NCBI RefSeq assembly: GCF_932294415.1
Contig: NC_065543.1
Location: 44,228,277-44,292,276 of the forward strand
Direction: 5' to 3'
DNA from: Quercus robur
Taxonomy: Eukaryota > Streptophyta > Magnoliopsida > Fagales > Fagaceae
Length of the DNA: 64,000 bases
Part shown: piece by piece, positions 19,444 through 30,659 of the stretch
Layout: each line of letters begins with the position of its first letter
How positions within the stretch are numbered: the first letter of the stretch is position 1
Notes under the pieces: generated by a model
What the model was told of the DNA's origin: nothing
What the model saw: only the letters and a program-made list of their open reading frames with translations
Database searches by the model: none
Made by a program: the position numbers and the translations under genes

Positions 19444-22009
19444 ATGGGTAAGTTCAAGTGTTTAGTTGAGTCCGAGGAGGGTATAGAAAGGTTTAGGGTT
19501 AAGTACAGGATCCCACCAACACTAGGCATGAGATACGCTGTCTAGGGGGAATGGGTAGATGCTAGGAAAACAAGAGAGGTGGTCATCCCAATGATCACCT
19601 ACATAGAGGGAGGAATGATCATTCCCATGGATAACATCACTAGGAACTATCTTAGGTTCTTTAGAGTATCTCCCACACAATGCGCCTCAAATATGTTTAG
19701 GGTATTGAGGAGTATAAAAGTCCTAAACGAGAGAATGAACTTAAATTTGACCCATCATGATATAAATTGAGTATACAACCTACACCATTTGACGGGGCAG
19801 GGATATTACCTTAAGTCAAGATATCTCAAAGTAAGGTTAATCCAATACCTCCCTACATTAAACAAAGGACTAAAGGAGGATTTTTTTAATTTTTTATGGG
19901 GAATGGCATGATGGCCTACCTTGTTCGACTGAGGAGGGAGCACCAGGTGGGGGTATAGTCATAAATTTATGCACCTTGGCTTATATTTCCCTTTTGTTTT
20001 ACATTATCTCTACTTCTGACAAAATTTCCTTTTACTTTAATGATTTTGTAGACAGACGTTATACCAAATCTCAGCTCAGCTTAGTCAACAAAGAGAGCCT
20101 AGATAGAATTTTACGGTCTAAGGTGTTCGTAAACGAAGCCGACGATCAACTACGAGCAGCACACATAATCCTTGGGTATACACCCATTTCTTTGGCATTT
20201 CAAGCCCCCAAGTGTGTGATAAAAGCCAATGATCCTCAGCTTCACCATATTAGTGTAGCCTACGAGGGATTTATCGTTCCTAAGGGTATCCCAATTCCTG
20301 AAGGTACACCCCTTACTCAACCACTCTTTGTGGGAATCCCTTCAGTGGGAGCATCATTGTCCCAACCCGTTCCTAAGGAAGATGAGGAAGAAAGAGAGAA
20401 AGAAGAAGAAGAAAATTTAGAGGGGATTGTGACTTTGTCAGACTCCTCGGATGAATTTAAAGTGTTCAATCAACCTCCATCTCCCGAGAATACATCGGCT
20501 GACATTAACTTCCAGCAACAAGTAGACGTCATCACTTCGGACGAAATGGTTATCCAAAGGAAATCCCAAAGAAGTTTGATAGAATTAATAGAATCTCAAC
20601 CCGGAAAAGGTGCACTGGGAAAATCCATACAGCCCAAACTTCCTCCTCCTCCTCCCAAATCTCCTTTTCCTCCTTCTCAGCCATCTCTGCCTTCTAAACT
20701 TGAAACTGTTGATCCAAAAAGGAAGAGAGAGCAGAAAGTTAAAGACGTAGTGGACGCCGGGAGGTCTCATCCTGCTCATGAAGACGAGGCCCAAAGAGCT
20801 GCAAAGCAACAAAAGACTAGCCAAACATGGCAGAAAGCCTTGGAGAAGGAAGATAATCAGCCAACTGAGCCTCAGGCTTAGCTTCCAGCTCTAATGCTCA
20901 ATGGTGAACCCTTGAGGGATGATGTATCACTCAGGAATTTCGATGGAGGTGCTGGGTGCCATATGGCCTCAACTTTGGAGGAGGCTTAATTACTCCCTAC
21001 TGATATGGCCGAGCTACGGTCTATTAGGAAGAATGAGGTTTTCCTTAACCTCAAAAGGTATCTGGGAATGGTATGATACTATCCCCCATTTTTTTTTTTA
21101 TCTTTATTGTTACTTGTTAGGTTACTAACCCTTTTCTTTTAGGTTGTCCAAGCCACCTTCAGGGTTGAGGAAATAACCAACTCTTGCTATCGACTGTTGG
21201 ACGAAGAGCGGGCTAGGCGCGTAGCAGCCATGCAGTCATTCAACATTATCGATCAAAGCAACAAAGATCTAAGGAATAAGCTGATTGAGGAGGAAAGGGC
21301 CAAGAAGAGTGCTAAATCGACTCTGGAAAGTGCTCAGAGGCAGCTCCTACGCGACACCAATGATGAACTGGCTTCTTCCAAAGAGCAAATAGCCGCCCTC
21401 CGGAAGAAACTAGAAGAAGCCCAGAAGCTCAAAGATCAAGCTGAGAAGTTGAAAGCTGAGGCCGAGAAGGCAAAAATAGAGGCCGAAAAGGCTCGGGACG
21501 AGGCTGAATAGCATGGTTACGACGTCGGCATAGCTGAGATTGAGGAAGCCCCGTGGGCGGAGGTCCCTGCCATGTGTCGAACCTACTGTGTTCAGACTTG
21601 AGAGGAATCCCTCAACTAAGCCGGGGTTGAGGCTTCTTCTGAGCTGAGAAGGCCAGAAAATATCTACTTCCCACCGGCCATACGAGCCTCGGACATTCCT
21701 TCCACTCAAGGTGAAGTGGCCTCTATAATTGCTGACCCGGTCGAAGAAGCATAGCCTCAAGATCTTCTTCCTCCCAATCAGCAGGAGCAAACAAAGGAAC
21801 CTGAAGTTTCCAAGGAAACATCCTCGGACAAAGCCACAGAGGTTCCATAAGATGGAGCAGTTTCCCAAGGTTTTGAACAGGCCTTAGCTTCAGTTACCAT
21901 GCCTGCCAAGGAAGCCCCCAAAGAGAAAGAAAAAATGATTCCTACTAAAGCGGCCAAACCAACTAGCAAGACTTCCAAGGACAAGCTTCAGATAAAATTG
22001 AAACAGTGA
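19444..22009 (+). pseudogene. Antisense three-exon gene of element 2, decayed
   Basis: Homologous to the intact antisense gene of element 1. Exons by homology are 19444-19946, 20052-21070 and 21143-22009, with GT-AG borders kept and, allowing for one frameshift in exon 1 (a T-run near 19880-19890), the same intron phases 1 and 0. Exon 1 keeps EVVIPMITYIEGGMIIPM and VLNERMNLNLTHHDI; exon 2 keeps DDQLRAAHIILGYTP; exon 3 is a strong coiled coil (KKLEEAQKLKDQAEKLKAEAEKAK). In-frame stops include 19543, 19768 and 20879, one near 20985, and 21509 and others in exon 3. It is broken, but most of the sequence survives. Confidence 0.82.
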
Positions 22010-22521
22010 ATCTTTATTTTTGTAATGTAGTTACGATTTCTGTAACGAAATTTGTTTTTTCCAAGACATGTTTTAATGAAATATGCATTTTTACTTTCTC
22101 AAATTTGTATGAGTTATTTTCTTTATTTATGTAATTCTCATTTTAACTGTCCTTTGTTTGAACATAATCATATGCCATGAAAGTACAAAATTGCTTACAC
22201 AAGAGGAGAACAAAGTTTACACATATTTTTAATTGGTAATCGGAGTGGATCAAAACCATTGAATCCATAGTACTATTAAGACACATTTTGAATCTATCAA
22301 TTCTAACAAGTTTAACTTTAAGAGAATGTTATAATGTTTGACCAAATAACAGCCAAGTCCAGGGCATCCTAAAATGCTTTAAGTGATGCTCATGGGCTTA
22401 CTGCAGTTTGCATCTTTTTTGGGTGATAATAAACCTTGTGATCCGAGAGAGGGAATCAGGAGTTTATTTCCTTTAAATGCTTGAGTTAATGTTCGACTAA
22501 CACTTTAACAGGTACCATACT

Positions 22522-23162
22522 GTATTAATTTCCATTAAGTCTGTGATCCGAGGAGCCTAACATGACTTAATTTCTGTTTAATACTTCAATAGATGTCAAG
22601 GGGTATTAATTTCCATTAAGTCTGTAGTCTGAAAAACCTGACATGACTTAGTTTCGGTTTAATACTTCAATAGATGTCAAGGGGTATTAATTTCCACTAA
22701 GTCTGTGGTCCAAGGAACCTGACATGACTTAGTTTCTGTTTAATACTTCAATAGATGTCAAGGGGTATTAATTTCCACTAAGTCTGTGGTCCGAGGAACC
22801 TAACATGACTTAATTTCTGTTTAATACTTCAATAGATGTCAAGGGGTATTAATTTCTATTAAGTCTGTGGTCTGAGGAACCTAACATGACTTAATTTCTG
22901 TTTAATACTTCAATAGATGTCAAAGGGTATTAATTTCCACTAAGTCTGTGATCCGAGGAACCTAACATGACTTAGTTTCTGTTTAATACTTCAATAGATG
23001 TCAATGGGTATTAATTTCCACTAAATTTGTGGTTTGAGGAACCTAACATGACTTAGTTTCTATTTAATACTTCAATAGATGTCAAGGAGTATTAATTTCC
23101 ACTAAATCTGTGGTCTGAAGAACCTAACATGACTTAGTTTCTGTTTAATACTTCAATAGATA
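22522..23162. repeat. Tandem array of ~80-bp units, element 2
   Basis: Eight head-to-tail units, each with TATTAATTTCCACTAAGTCT then GTGGTCCGAGGAACC and TTAATACTTCAATAGATGTC. Read on the element's sense strand, the core is GGTTCCTCGGACCACAGACTT, closely matching the element 1 repeat core. The array sits between the pol and antisense-gene 3' ends. Confidence 0.93.
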
Positions 23163-23255
23163 GGGAAACACATGATACATGATTGAAACGAATTAAAGAA
23201 GAACTAAATAGGACTGTTTTTATTAATAATAATACCTTTTTAGGTTGTTTACATT

Positions 23256-25855
23256 CTAAGGATGGAATACAGTTTTTTCATCTAGATCTTCCAAATAGTA
23301 CGCATTTATTCCTACCACCGAAGTGATGCGATACGGTCCTTCCCAATTAGGCCCTAACTTTCCCCAGGCTGGATTCCTGGTAGTACCCAAAACTTTTCTC
23401 AATACCAAATCTCCTGAGGCTAACGGTCTTAGCTTTACATTGGTATCATAACCTTGCTTGAGCTTGTGTTGGTAGTAGGCCAGTTGGACCATTGCATTCT
23501 CTCTTCATTCTTCAATCAAATCTAAACTCTTTTCTAGCAACCCATCATTGCCATCCGAGGTAAATGTATTTGTTCTCAGCGTTGGGAAACTAGTTTCCAA
23601 AGGAATTACAGCCTCGGCCCCATACATCATTGAAAAAGGGATTTCTCCCGTTGACTAGCGAGGTGTTGTTCGATACGTCCAAAGGACATGTGGTAATTCC
23701 TCCACCTATCTTCCCTTTGCATCATCCAGCCTCTTTTTAAGTCCGCTCACTATAACATTGTTAACAGCTTCAACTTGCCCATTTGCTATCAAATTGAAGG
23801 TCATTGTCCGAGATGAGAGTATGGGGAACCCCGAATCGAGTAATGATATTCTTTCAGACAAACCTCTTGACATCCACATCTCTGATATTAGCCAAAGGTT
23901 TAGCTTTGACCCATTTGGTAAAGTAGTCTGTGCCGACCAACAGATACTTTTTATTTCCTATTGCCTTAAGGAAATGACCCACAATATCCAAGCCCTATTG
24001 AGCAAAAGGCTAAGGGCTAGAAAGAGGATTAAGAACTCCTCTAGGCTAATGAATGTTTGGTGCGAATCTCTGACACTGATCGCATTTTTTAACATATTTT
24101 TGTGCTTCCTTTTGCATGCCCGGCCACCAGTATCCTTGAGTAATGGCTTGGTGAGATAAAGATCGTTGTTTGTAGCCGAGAACCCCAACCTCAATGATTT
24201 TTCAATGGTGATCTTCTCAGGAGATACCAGAACCAGCCCCACTCCTGATCCCTGTTGGTCTGCTACCCCATCCACATATACTTTCCAGGGTAAGGGGTAT
24301 TGTGTGGAGATTAGGCCAACCAATTTTTCATCCATGCCATGCTGCTTCATATCTATTTCTACTAGGTCGGTGAGGACCTGGCCTTTTACAGAGGTACGAG
24401 GCATGTACTTGATATCAAAAGCTCCTAGAATCGTGCCCCATTTGGCAATCCTCCCGGTATAATCTGCACTCCGAATTATTGACTTAAACGGGAACTGAGT
24501 TAGGACAACCACGGTGTATGCCTGGAAGTAATAGGGAAGTTTTCGTGTAGCATGCACTACCGCCAAGATGGCCTTCTCCAGTGGTAAATACTGCACATCG
24601 GCCTCATGAAGTGACTTGTTTACGTAATAGACCGGTCATTGTATGCCACTGTCTACATGTATCAAAACAAAACTTATTGCATGAGAGACTACCACCAAGT
24701 AGGCAAATAGAACCTTATCCACCTTAGGACTAGACATGATGGGCGGTCGAGATAGGTACTCTTTAAGCTGTTGAAATGCTACAACACACTCCTCGGTCTA
24801 TTTAAATCCCTTCCATTTATGCAGCAAAAGGAAGAAGGGTCTACACCTATCTATTGACCTGCATATAAATCGATTCAAAGCGGCAGTCATCCCGGTCAGT
24901 TTCTAGACCTCCTTGGGATTCCGAGGTGATTGCAAGCTATTAATGGCCTTAATCTAATCTGGGTTCACCTCAACTCCTCTGTGAGTCACCATGTAACCAA
25001 AAAACTTTCCTGAACCTACACCAAATGAACATTTGGATGCATTCAGATGTAACTTATGCTTCCTCAGAATTTCAAAAATGTTCGTGAGATCTCCCATATG
25101 CTCAGATACCACCTTGCTCTTTACAACCATATCATCAATATAGACTTCAATGCTCCTGCCCAACTGTGGTTCGAACATCTTAGTCATCATCCGTTGATAA
25201 GTAGACCCTACATTTTTCAAATCAAAGGACATCACTTTGTAGTGATAGTTTCCAATGGGAGTGACAAAAACTGTATTTTCCTGATCGTCCAGTGCTAGTG
25301 GTATCTAGTGATATCCTTGAAAGACATCCAAAAAAGTCATTCGAGGATAGCCTACCGTCGCATCCACCAGCTGATCTATCCGAGGCATAGGGAAAGGATC
25401 TTTGGGACAAACCTTATTGAGATCTATGAAGTCCACACACACACGCCATTTCCCAGTTTTCTTTTTCACCACCACCATATTAGCTAACCACTGAGGATAG
25501 AAACTTCCTTGATAGCCCCTGCCTGTTTGAGCTTTGTTACCTCATTTCTGACAGTCTCGACATGTTCTTTGGATGGACGCCGAGGTGGTTGTCTCTTCGG
25601 AGTAATGGAAGGGTTAACATTTAAATGATGACAAATGAAATTTGGATCTATACTCAGGGCTTCGTACGCGCTCCAAGCGAACACATCAACGTTTTTTCTA
25701 AGAAATTCAACCAATTGCTCCCTCTCCTGCAAAGGCAGTTGAGCTCCGGCCTGAAAGAACTTCTCCGAATCATCGCCAATAATTACCCTTTCTAGATCTT
25801 CACATTTTGCTTCATCAACTGGTCCATTGAAGGGCAACGCCGGAGTTTCTAATTG
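23256..25855 (-). pseudogene. Pol remnant of element 2
   Basis: Broken pol reading from 25855 down. Pieces: the N-terminal region (25837-25484), reverse transcriptase split over frames (25410-25222 and 25235-24954, keeping YIDDMVVKSK), RNase H and the beginning of the second RNase H (24596 to about 24164), integrase remnants with stops (about 24164-23700), and the C-terminal domain with GPNWEGPYRI (23492-23256). At about 24164 the protein jumps from LGFSATNN of the second RNase H straight into the integrase zinc-finger region. Against element 1, about 580 bp are missing. Confidence 0.88.
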
Positions 25856-25858
25856 CTA
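25850..25858 (-). promoter_or_regulatory. Putative readthrough site of element 2
   Basis: On the - strand UAG CAA UUA, the exact tobamovirus-type context, between the protease and RT frames, which are in phase. This stop predates the decay because it is shared with the other two elements. Confidence 0.65.
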
Positions 25859-27652
25859 TAAACCATTATCAGCGATGGCCGAGATCTCAGCCTCAGGCCG
25901 ATGTTGGATGGCCGCTACCAGGCATTGTCTGGCTGTAGAATGACTTTCTAATATTTCCAAAACCTGGCCTCCAGAGGGGTACTTCACCTTTTGGTGAAGA
26001 GTGGAGGAAACAGCTCCTAGGGTATGAAGCCAGGGTCTGCCCATAATGGCTGTATATGGAGAGAAAGCATCTACCATGATGAAGTCCACTTCCACCACAT
26101 CTGGGCCAATCTGCACTGGTAATCTGATCTGACCTTTCGGAACGACCATTTTACCTTCAAAACTCACCAGAGGAGAACTATAGGCTATTAAGTTCTCAGG
26201 TTTTAAATTTAGCCCTTTATATAGGTCAGGATACATTATCTCAGCACCGCTGCCTTGGTCAATCATCACCCTTTTTACATCGTACCCACCAATTCTAAGT
26301 GTAACCATTAAAGCATTATTATGAGGCTGTATGGTTCCAAGTTTATCCTCATCTGAAAAACCTAACACTAATGGGATGCCCATCTTGACTCTCTTCGGCA
26401 TTAAACTAGATTCCTCAGCTGGGTAACGGGATACCGACATTACCCTGGAGGGACAAGATCCGGTCCTCCCTGGGGCAACAAATATAACATTTATTATGCC
26501 AAGCGGGAGTCTTGAAGAAGCATCTTCCCGAAACTTCGAACCCGTTTGGCTTTCCCGACCACTGGAATGATGCAAGAGTTGCTTTAACTTCCCTTCCCAG
26601 ACCAGTTAGTCTAAATGGTCCCACAAGTTTCTGTAATCCTCGGTAATGTGTCCATGGTCCTGATGATATTGGCAATAAAGGTTTTGATTACGCCTCATAG
26701 GATCTCCTACCATCTTGTTCAGCAATTTAAAAAACGGCTTATTTTTAATCTTCTCCAGAACTTGTTGTACTGGTTCTCGGAACACAGCATTAACCACCTG
26801 GGTATTGGCAAATCCTGGCTACCCAACAAAGTCCTTCCAAGGTCAGTTATTATTGTACCGGTCCGACCTGAAATCCCTTATCTCTCCCTCCCGCATGGAC
26901 ATAGATAATAAGAATCCCAAAGGCCAAGGAACCCTGCTACAAGTGATAAAGCGAGCACCAAAGGCCCGAGTGAGCATCTTAAAAGAGTCAATAGAATTCG
27001 CATTCAGACCATTGAACCATCTCATCGCCACTGGGCCCAAACTAGATGAAAAGACCTTACACATCAAAGCCTCATCTTTGGAATGAACGGTCATCCTTTG
27101 ATTGAAATGACTAATATGTTCCACTGGATCTGTTCGACCATTATAAATGGTGAATGTGGGTTGATGGAATCGCTGAGGAAGACTCGCGCCTTCTATGTTT
27201 TGTGTAAAGGGTGACTTAGAAACTTGGCTCAGCGCCTTGTTCATGGCATCGTTCCCCAGGCCTTTGCGAGGCAGGCTCTTGTGTATACGTCTATGGTGGT
27301 ACTCCTCATCGTAGAAGAAAGACTCGCTGGGCGGAGTTCTAGATCTCTGTCTATAACTAACACCATCTGTCTCCTCGAAGAACAACTTGAAGTTAGACGA
27401 TGAACGTATTCGCTGTGCATGACGCAATTCCCTCTTCAACTCATTGATTTCACGTTGGATGTCTTTATTGTTCTTTGCATGGGGAACACGGCTCTTCCCT
27501 CGAGACTGACTTTTACTAGTATGAGCTGTGTGCACACTTTCCTCAGGATCTCCTCTCTGTTCGAGGCTCCTACGCGGATTGCTATGTTGAGACCCCCTTG
27601 ATTCTACTTGGTATAGATTAGCATCCACCTGGTGTGGACCTGCTTCTTCCAT
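25856..27652 (-). pseudogene. Gag-protease remnant of element 2
   Basis: Starts at ATG 27652 (MEEAGPHQVDAN). The capsid region is well kept (SSSLGPVAMRWFNGL). Near 26882 the chain jumps from SMREGE to DFRSDRYNN; compared with element 1 about 240 bp of gag are missing. Stops follow, then the knuckle motif CQYHQDHGHITEDY, in which the last Cys is Tyr. The protease part (26575-25856) is open and keeps IDQGSGAEIMYPDLYKG and MGRPWLHTLGA. Confidence 0.87.
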
Positions 27653-27695
27653 CTTAAACGTTGCACCCGAATCTCTTTCAAAATAGATCAAGTTC

Positions 27696-27713
27696 TTCCC
27701 ACAGACGGCGCCA
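27696..27713 (-). other. Primer-binding site of element 2
   Basis: Identical 18 bases to the element 1 site (TGGCGCCGTCTGTGGGAA on the - strand), two bases inside the LTR. Confidence 0.75.
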
Positions 27714-27715
27714 AT

Positions 27716-28516
27716 TGTAGGGACAGAATTTGGATTGGACCCAATATAAGATTGGGTTTAGCCCAATAAGCCTAAACAATGAATTTGTAGAGCGTGGGTG
27801 AAAAAACTAATTCTATCCAATAAGGAAGACAATAACAATTGTTGATTTAAGAGCATCAAACATAATTAAGGTAAGAAAATCTGTCCTCAGCACGGCCTGA
27901 GGAGCTATGTTATAATTTCTCATTGATGAACAAGATTACAAGAGTTCAAAGGACTATTACAAAGATTTCTTAGTTTTTCCGATCTCTCTCTTTTTTAGCC
28001 ACCTTTCTATGCTATATACTATAATCTTGGTATCATCTCTACCATACACATGTAGGTTAGATTTTAAGAACTCCTTCTTGTCCCATCCAATACCTCCTAG
28101 AACCTTCAACTAGCAGTTGTAAGGCTGCTTAACCACTATTCAGATATCACATCCACATTAATGCGGCCAGAGAGTTAGCTGAGATGCATTTAATGTGGAG
28201 GTAGCAGCTTTTGAAGATATTTATTGCCTCCCTTTACTCATCCCTTATCCAATGTCTAACTTCTAATCGTGATGCAATCTCGAAGGATGTCCAGGATGAT
28301 AAGACATTCTTACTGACCTCGGACCTCTGTTTCCAAGATAACTTTCCTCCTTGGACATATTTTTGACTATCACACACAATCCTTATTTTTTTTTATCATA
28401 CCATTCCCATAATAACCTTATTTGACCATCTTTGGATTAGTTAATATCCTCATATTAGGCCATAGACTCAATTCGTACAGCTTTTAATAGTACCTTCTGG
28501 CTAACTGGCCCCTACA
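27716..28516 (-). repeat. 5' LTR of element 2
   Basis: 801 bp in minus orientation, with intact TGTAGG…CCTACA ends, followed by the AAAAG duplication. Confidence 0.92.
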
Positions 28517-29560
28517 AAAAGTATTTAGTATTGTAAATAAAATGATAAAAAAAAAAAAAAAAATACTTGCATCAAGGAACATATATGAAATTATGAATTA
28601 GTCAATAACAAGACAATGGGAGTACAAACCTCATTAAAAATCAAACCAAAAATGAAAAAAAATTGAGAGAAAGAGAGAAATGACTTTTTTGTGTAGGAAA
28701 AAAAATATGCAGAAAATAGGAGAGAATGACAAATTTATAGTAAGAAGATGAAAATAAGAAGAGCCAATAAAGGAAGATAAAATGGCAAAATTATATGTAA
28801 AATTAAAACCTTCTAAAAGGTATATATGTATAGACAATACTTAGTTATAACATTAAAATTGAAGTAGATGAATATGTATAGTTAAATCCTCCTAAGATAA
28901 ATTTGTAAAACTAATATATTTATATATTTAATATTGTCAAAAAATTAAAGGTAAAAAATGAATATGAAAAATATAATGATGCGGCAATGACGTGAAGGAT
29001 GAGATGGTTTAACAAAAGCGTAACAATAATAAATATTATGTTTGAACTTTTAGATACATATAGATAGATGCGCAGTAGCCAGTAAAGAGAATCACTCACT
29101 GCCTCTCCTCAGCATGATACTCACGGGTACAGCCTCTCCTCATCATGGAACTCACGGGTACAGTGGATTGTCGGGGTCGCTTGTACGTATTGAAGGTGGT
29201 GGTCACGGTTTACCTTGCTCATTGAACTGAAAATTTTATTAAGAGAGAGGAGCTACAATAATTAGGCCAACATTCTCACATTTTCTTCATTATGGCAGCT
29301 AATTGATATTGGAGAGGACAATGAAAGAAGCCTCATGCCAGTAAGTTTATCGAAAAGAAAAAAAAAAATCAGCATAGGATTTTCTCCAAAATGGCCTCGT
29401 GCAAACGGCAAACACATGCACCCTTTTCCCAAGGCATTTATCAAGATGCCCCCATGATTAGGGCATTCAACAGAATCCATATCTAAAGGTAACTAAGAAC
29501 CTCACATTCCAATGTTCCACACAACTCACACCCAATTGTTAACAAAATAAGGATGATATT
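28517..29560. other. Host spacer between elements 2 and 3
   Basis: 1,044 bp, AT-rich to 29060. Then come two imperfect 31-bp direct repeats (CTCACGGGTACAG, near 29103-29162) and a 72-codon minus frame (29480-29262, MDSVECPNHGG) that I do not recognise and would not call a gene alone. The last five bases, ATATT, are the target duplication of element 3. Confidence 0.5.
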
Positions 29561-30165
29561 TGTAAGAACCAAGTACAAGAACTCTGGGCCTTAGATCCCT
29601 TGGGCTCACAATTTATTTGTAGTGGGTTTAAGGATTTCCTACAATGGGTCGTTCTCGGCAGAGAGACTCAAAGCAACACTCAGCTGAAAAGCTCTCTCTT
29701 TCACTCCTTTTCTCTCCATTTTTCTGAACCCCTTCTTCTCCCAACTTTCCTCTATTTATAGCCAAGGTTAGTGGGGAGACCATAATTATGTTCATCGTTA
29801 GTGCTATTGAAGGTCCAGTATTATCTGGTTAAAGTGGCTGTTTTAGGTGAGAGGGCGGTGCAGCATTTATGATCTTGGAACTTGGCTCCATTTTCACCGA
29901 TTATGTTCGGCGACTCACGTTCCCGTGCATATCATGACCTTCCCGGGTATTGACTCATGCGCTCTACCGAGAAATGTTAACCGGTCAACCCCGGGAGCTT
30001 AATAACCAAAACTTGTTTTTGGCCCTAAGGCAGTTTTAAGAAGGGCATAAGGTAACGGGAACTATCTGCTGGGCCTGCGTCCAAGGCTGGTATGGGCTTG
30101 GGCCCGGGGCCTAGATGGGTCTGGGCCCAAGGCCTGTATGGGCTTTGGGAGCTCGGTGCCGTATA
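29561..30165 (-). repeat. 3' LTR of element 3
   Basis: 605 bp. The inner terminus reads GTATA where the other copy has GTACA, a C-to-T change. A polypurine tract (GGGGGGGCTAT on the - strand, 30166-30176) adjoins it. Confidence 0.93.
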
Positions 30166-30456
30166 ATAGCCCCCCCTTGATTCATACTCGGTTGCCGAGG
30201 AGAATCAAGGAACTGCCTGGGCTTCTTGACCTCGGGAATCTTTTAGTCTGGGACTTCTGGCTGTCATTTCTCATTAATAGCCATCTCAAAAGACGCGCCG
30301 TTTCGCGGCGCCAGGCGCAGACGTCATTATTGCCTGACGGTTCGTGAACCGAAGCGGTGCGCAAATCGGTTACGCTTGGCATTTGCTGGGTCGCTCGTTC
30401 GCTGTGCCCATTTATTGTTTGATCAAGCGTTTCATCTTTCCCCATTTCTTCTGGCT

Positions 30457-30466
30457 CTATAAATAG
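30457..30466 (+). promoter_or_regulatory. TATA box of the antisense gene, element 3
   Basis: CTATAAATAG, the same ten bases as in element 2, about 194 bp before ATG 30660. Confidence 0.65.
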
Positions 30467-30659
30467 TTCTTCTCCAAACGTCACTCCATTTTTCCTTTGC
30501 CTCTGATTTTTAGCGCCTACTCTCTGCCGACCACATTTCTGTGTGCTTGCTTGCTCAGCGTTCTTTTCCTCCTTAGAACCCAACGTAAGTCTCTTTTTCC
30601 CTTCCTGTTCCTTCAGCTTTGTTTCTTTGATTTTATTCTTGTAGTTTTAGGCTTTGTAG

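Larger units (their letters stand above)
18131..28516 (-). mobile_element. Tat-lineage Ty3/gypsy LTR retrotransposon, element 2 (old, defective)
   Basis: 10,386 bp on the - strand. LTRs at 18131-18945 and 27716-28516 are flanked by AAAAG duplications (18126-18130, 28517-28521). I count roughly 70 differences over about 800 aligned LTR bases (8-9%), mostly transitions, plus a short internal duplication in the left copy. It has the same primer-binding site as element 1 and the same order of gag-pro, UAG, pol, tandem array and antisense gene. Gag and pol carry several stops and frameshifts and two sizeable deletions, so it cannot be autonomous. Confidence 0.93.

Noticed and set aside
29262..29480. 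72-codon minus frame (MDSVECPNHGG…)
   Set aside because: Short, no recognised family, no splice partners or promoter found; mentioned only in the spacer entry.
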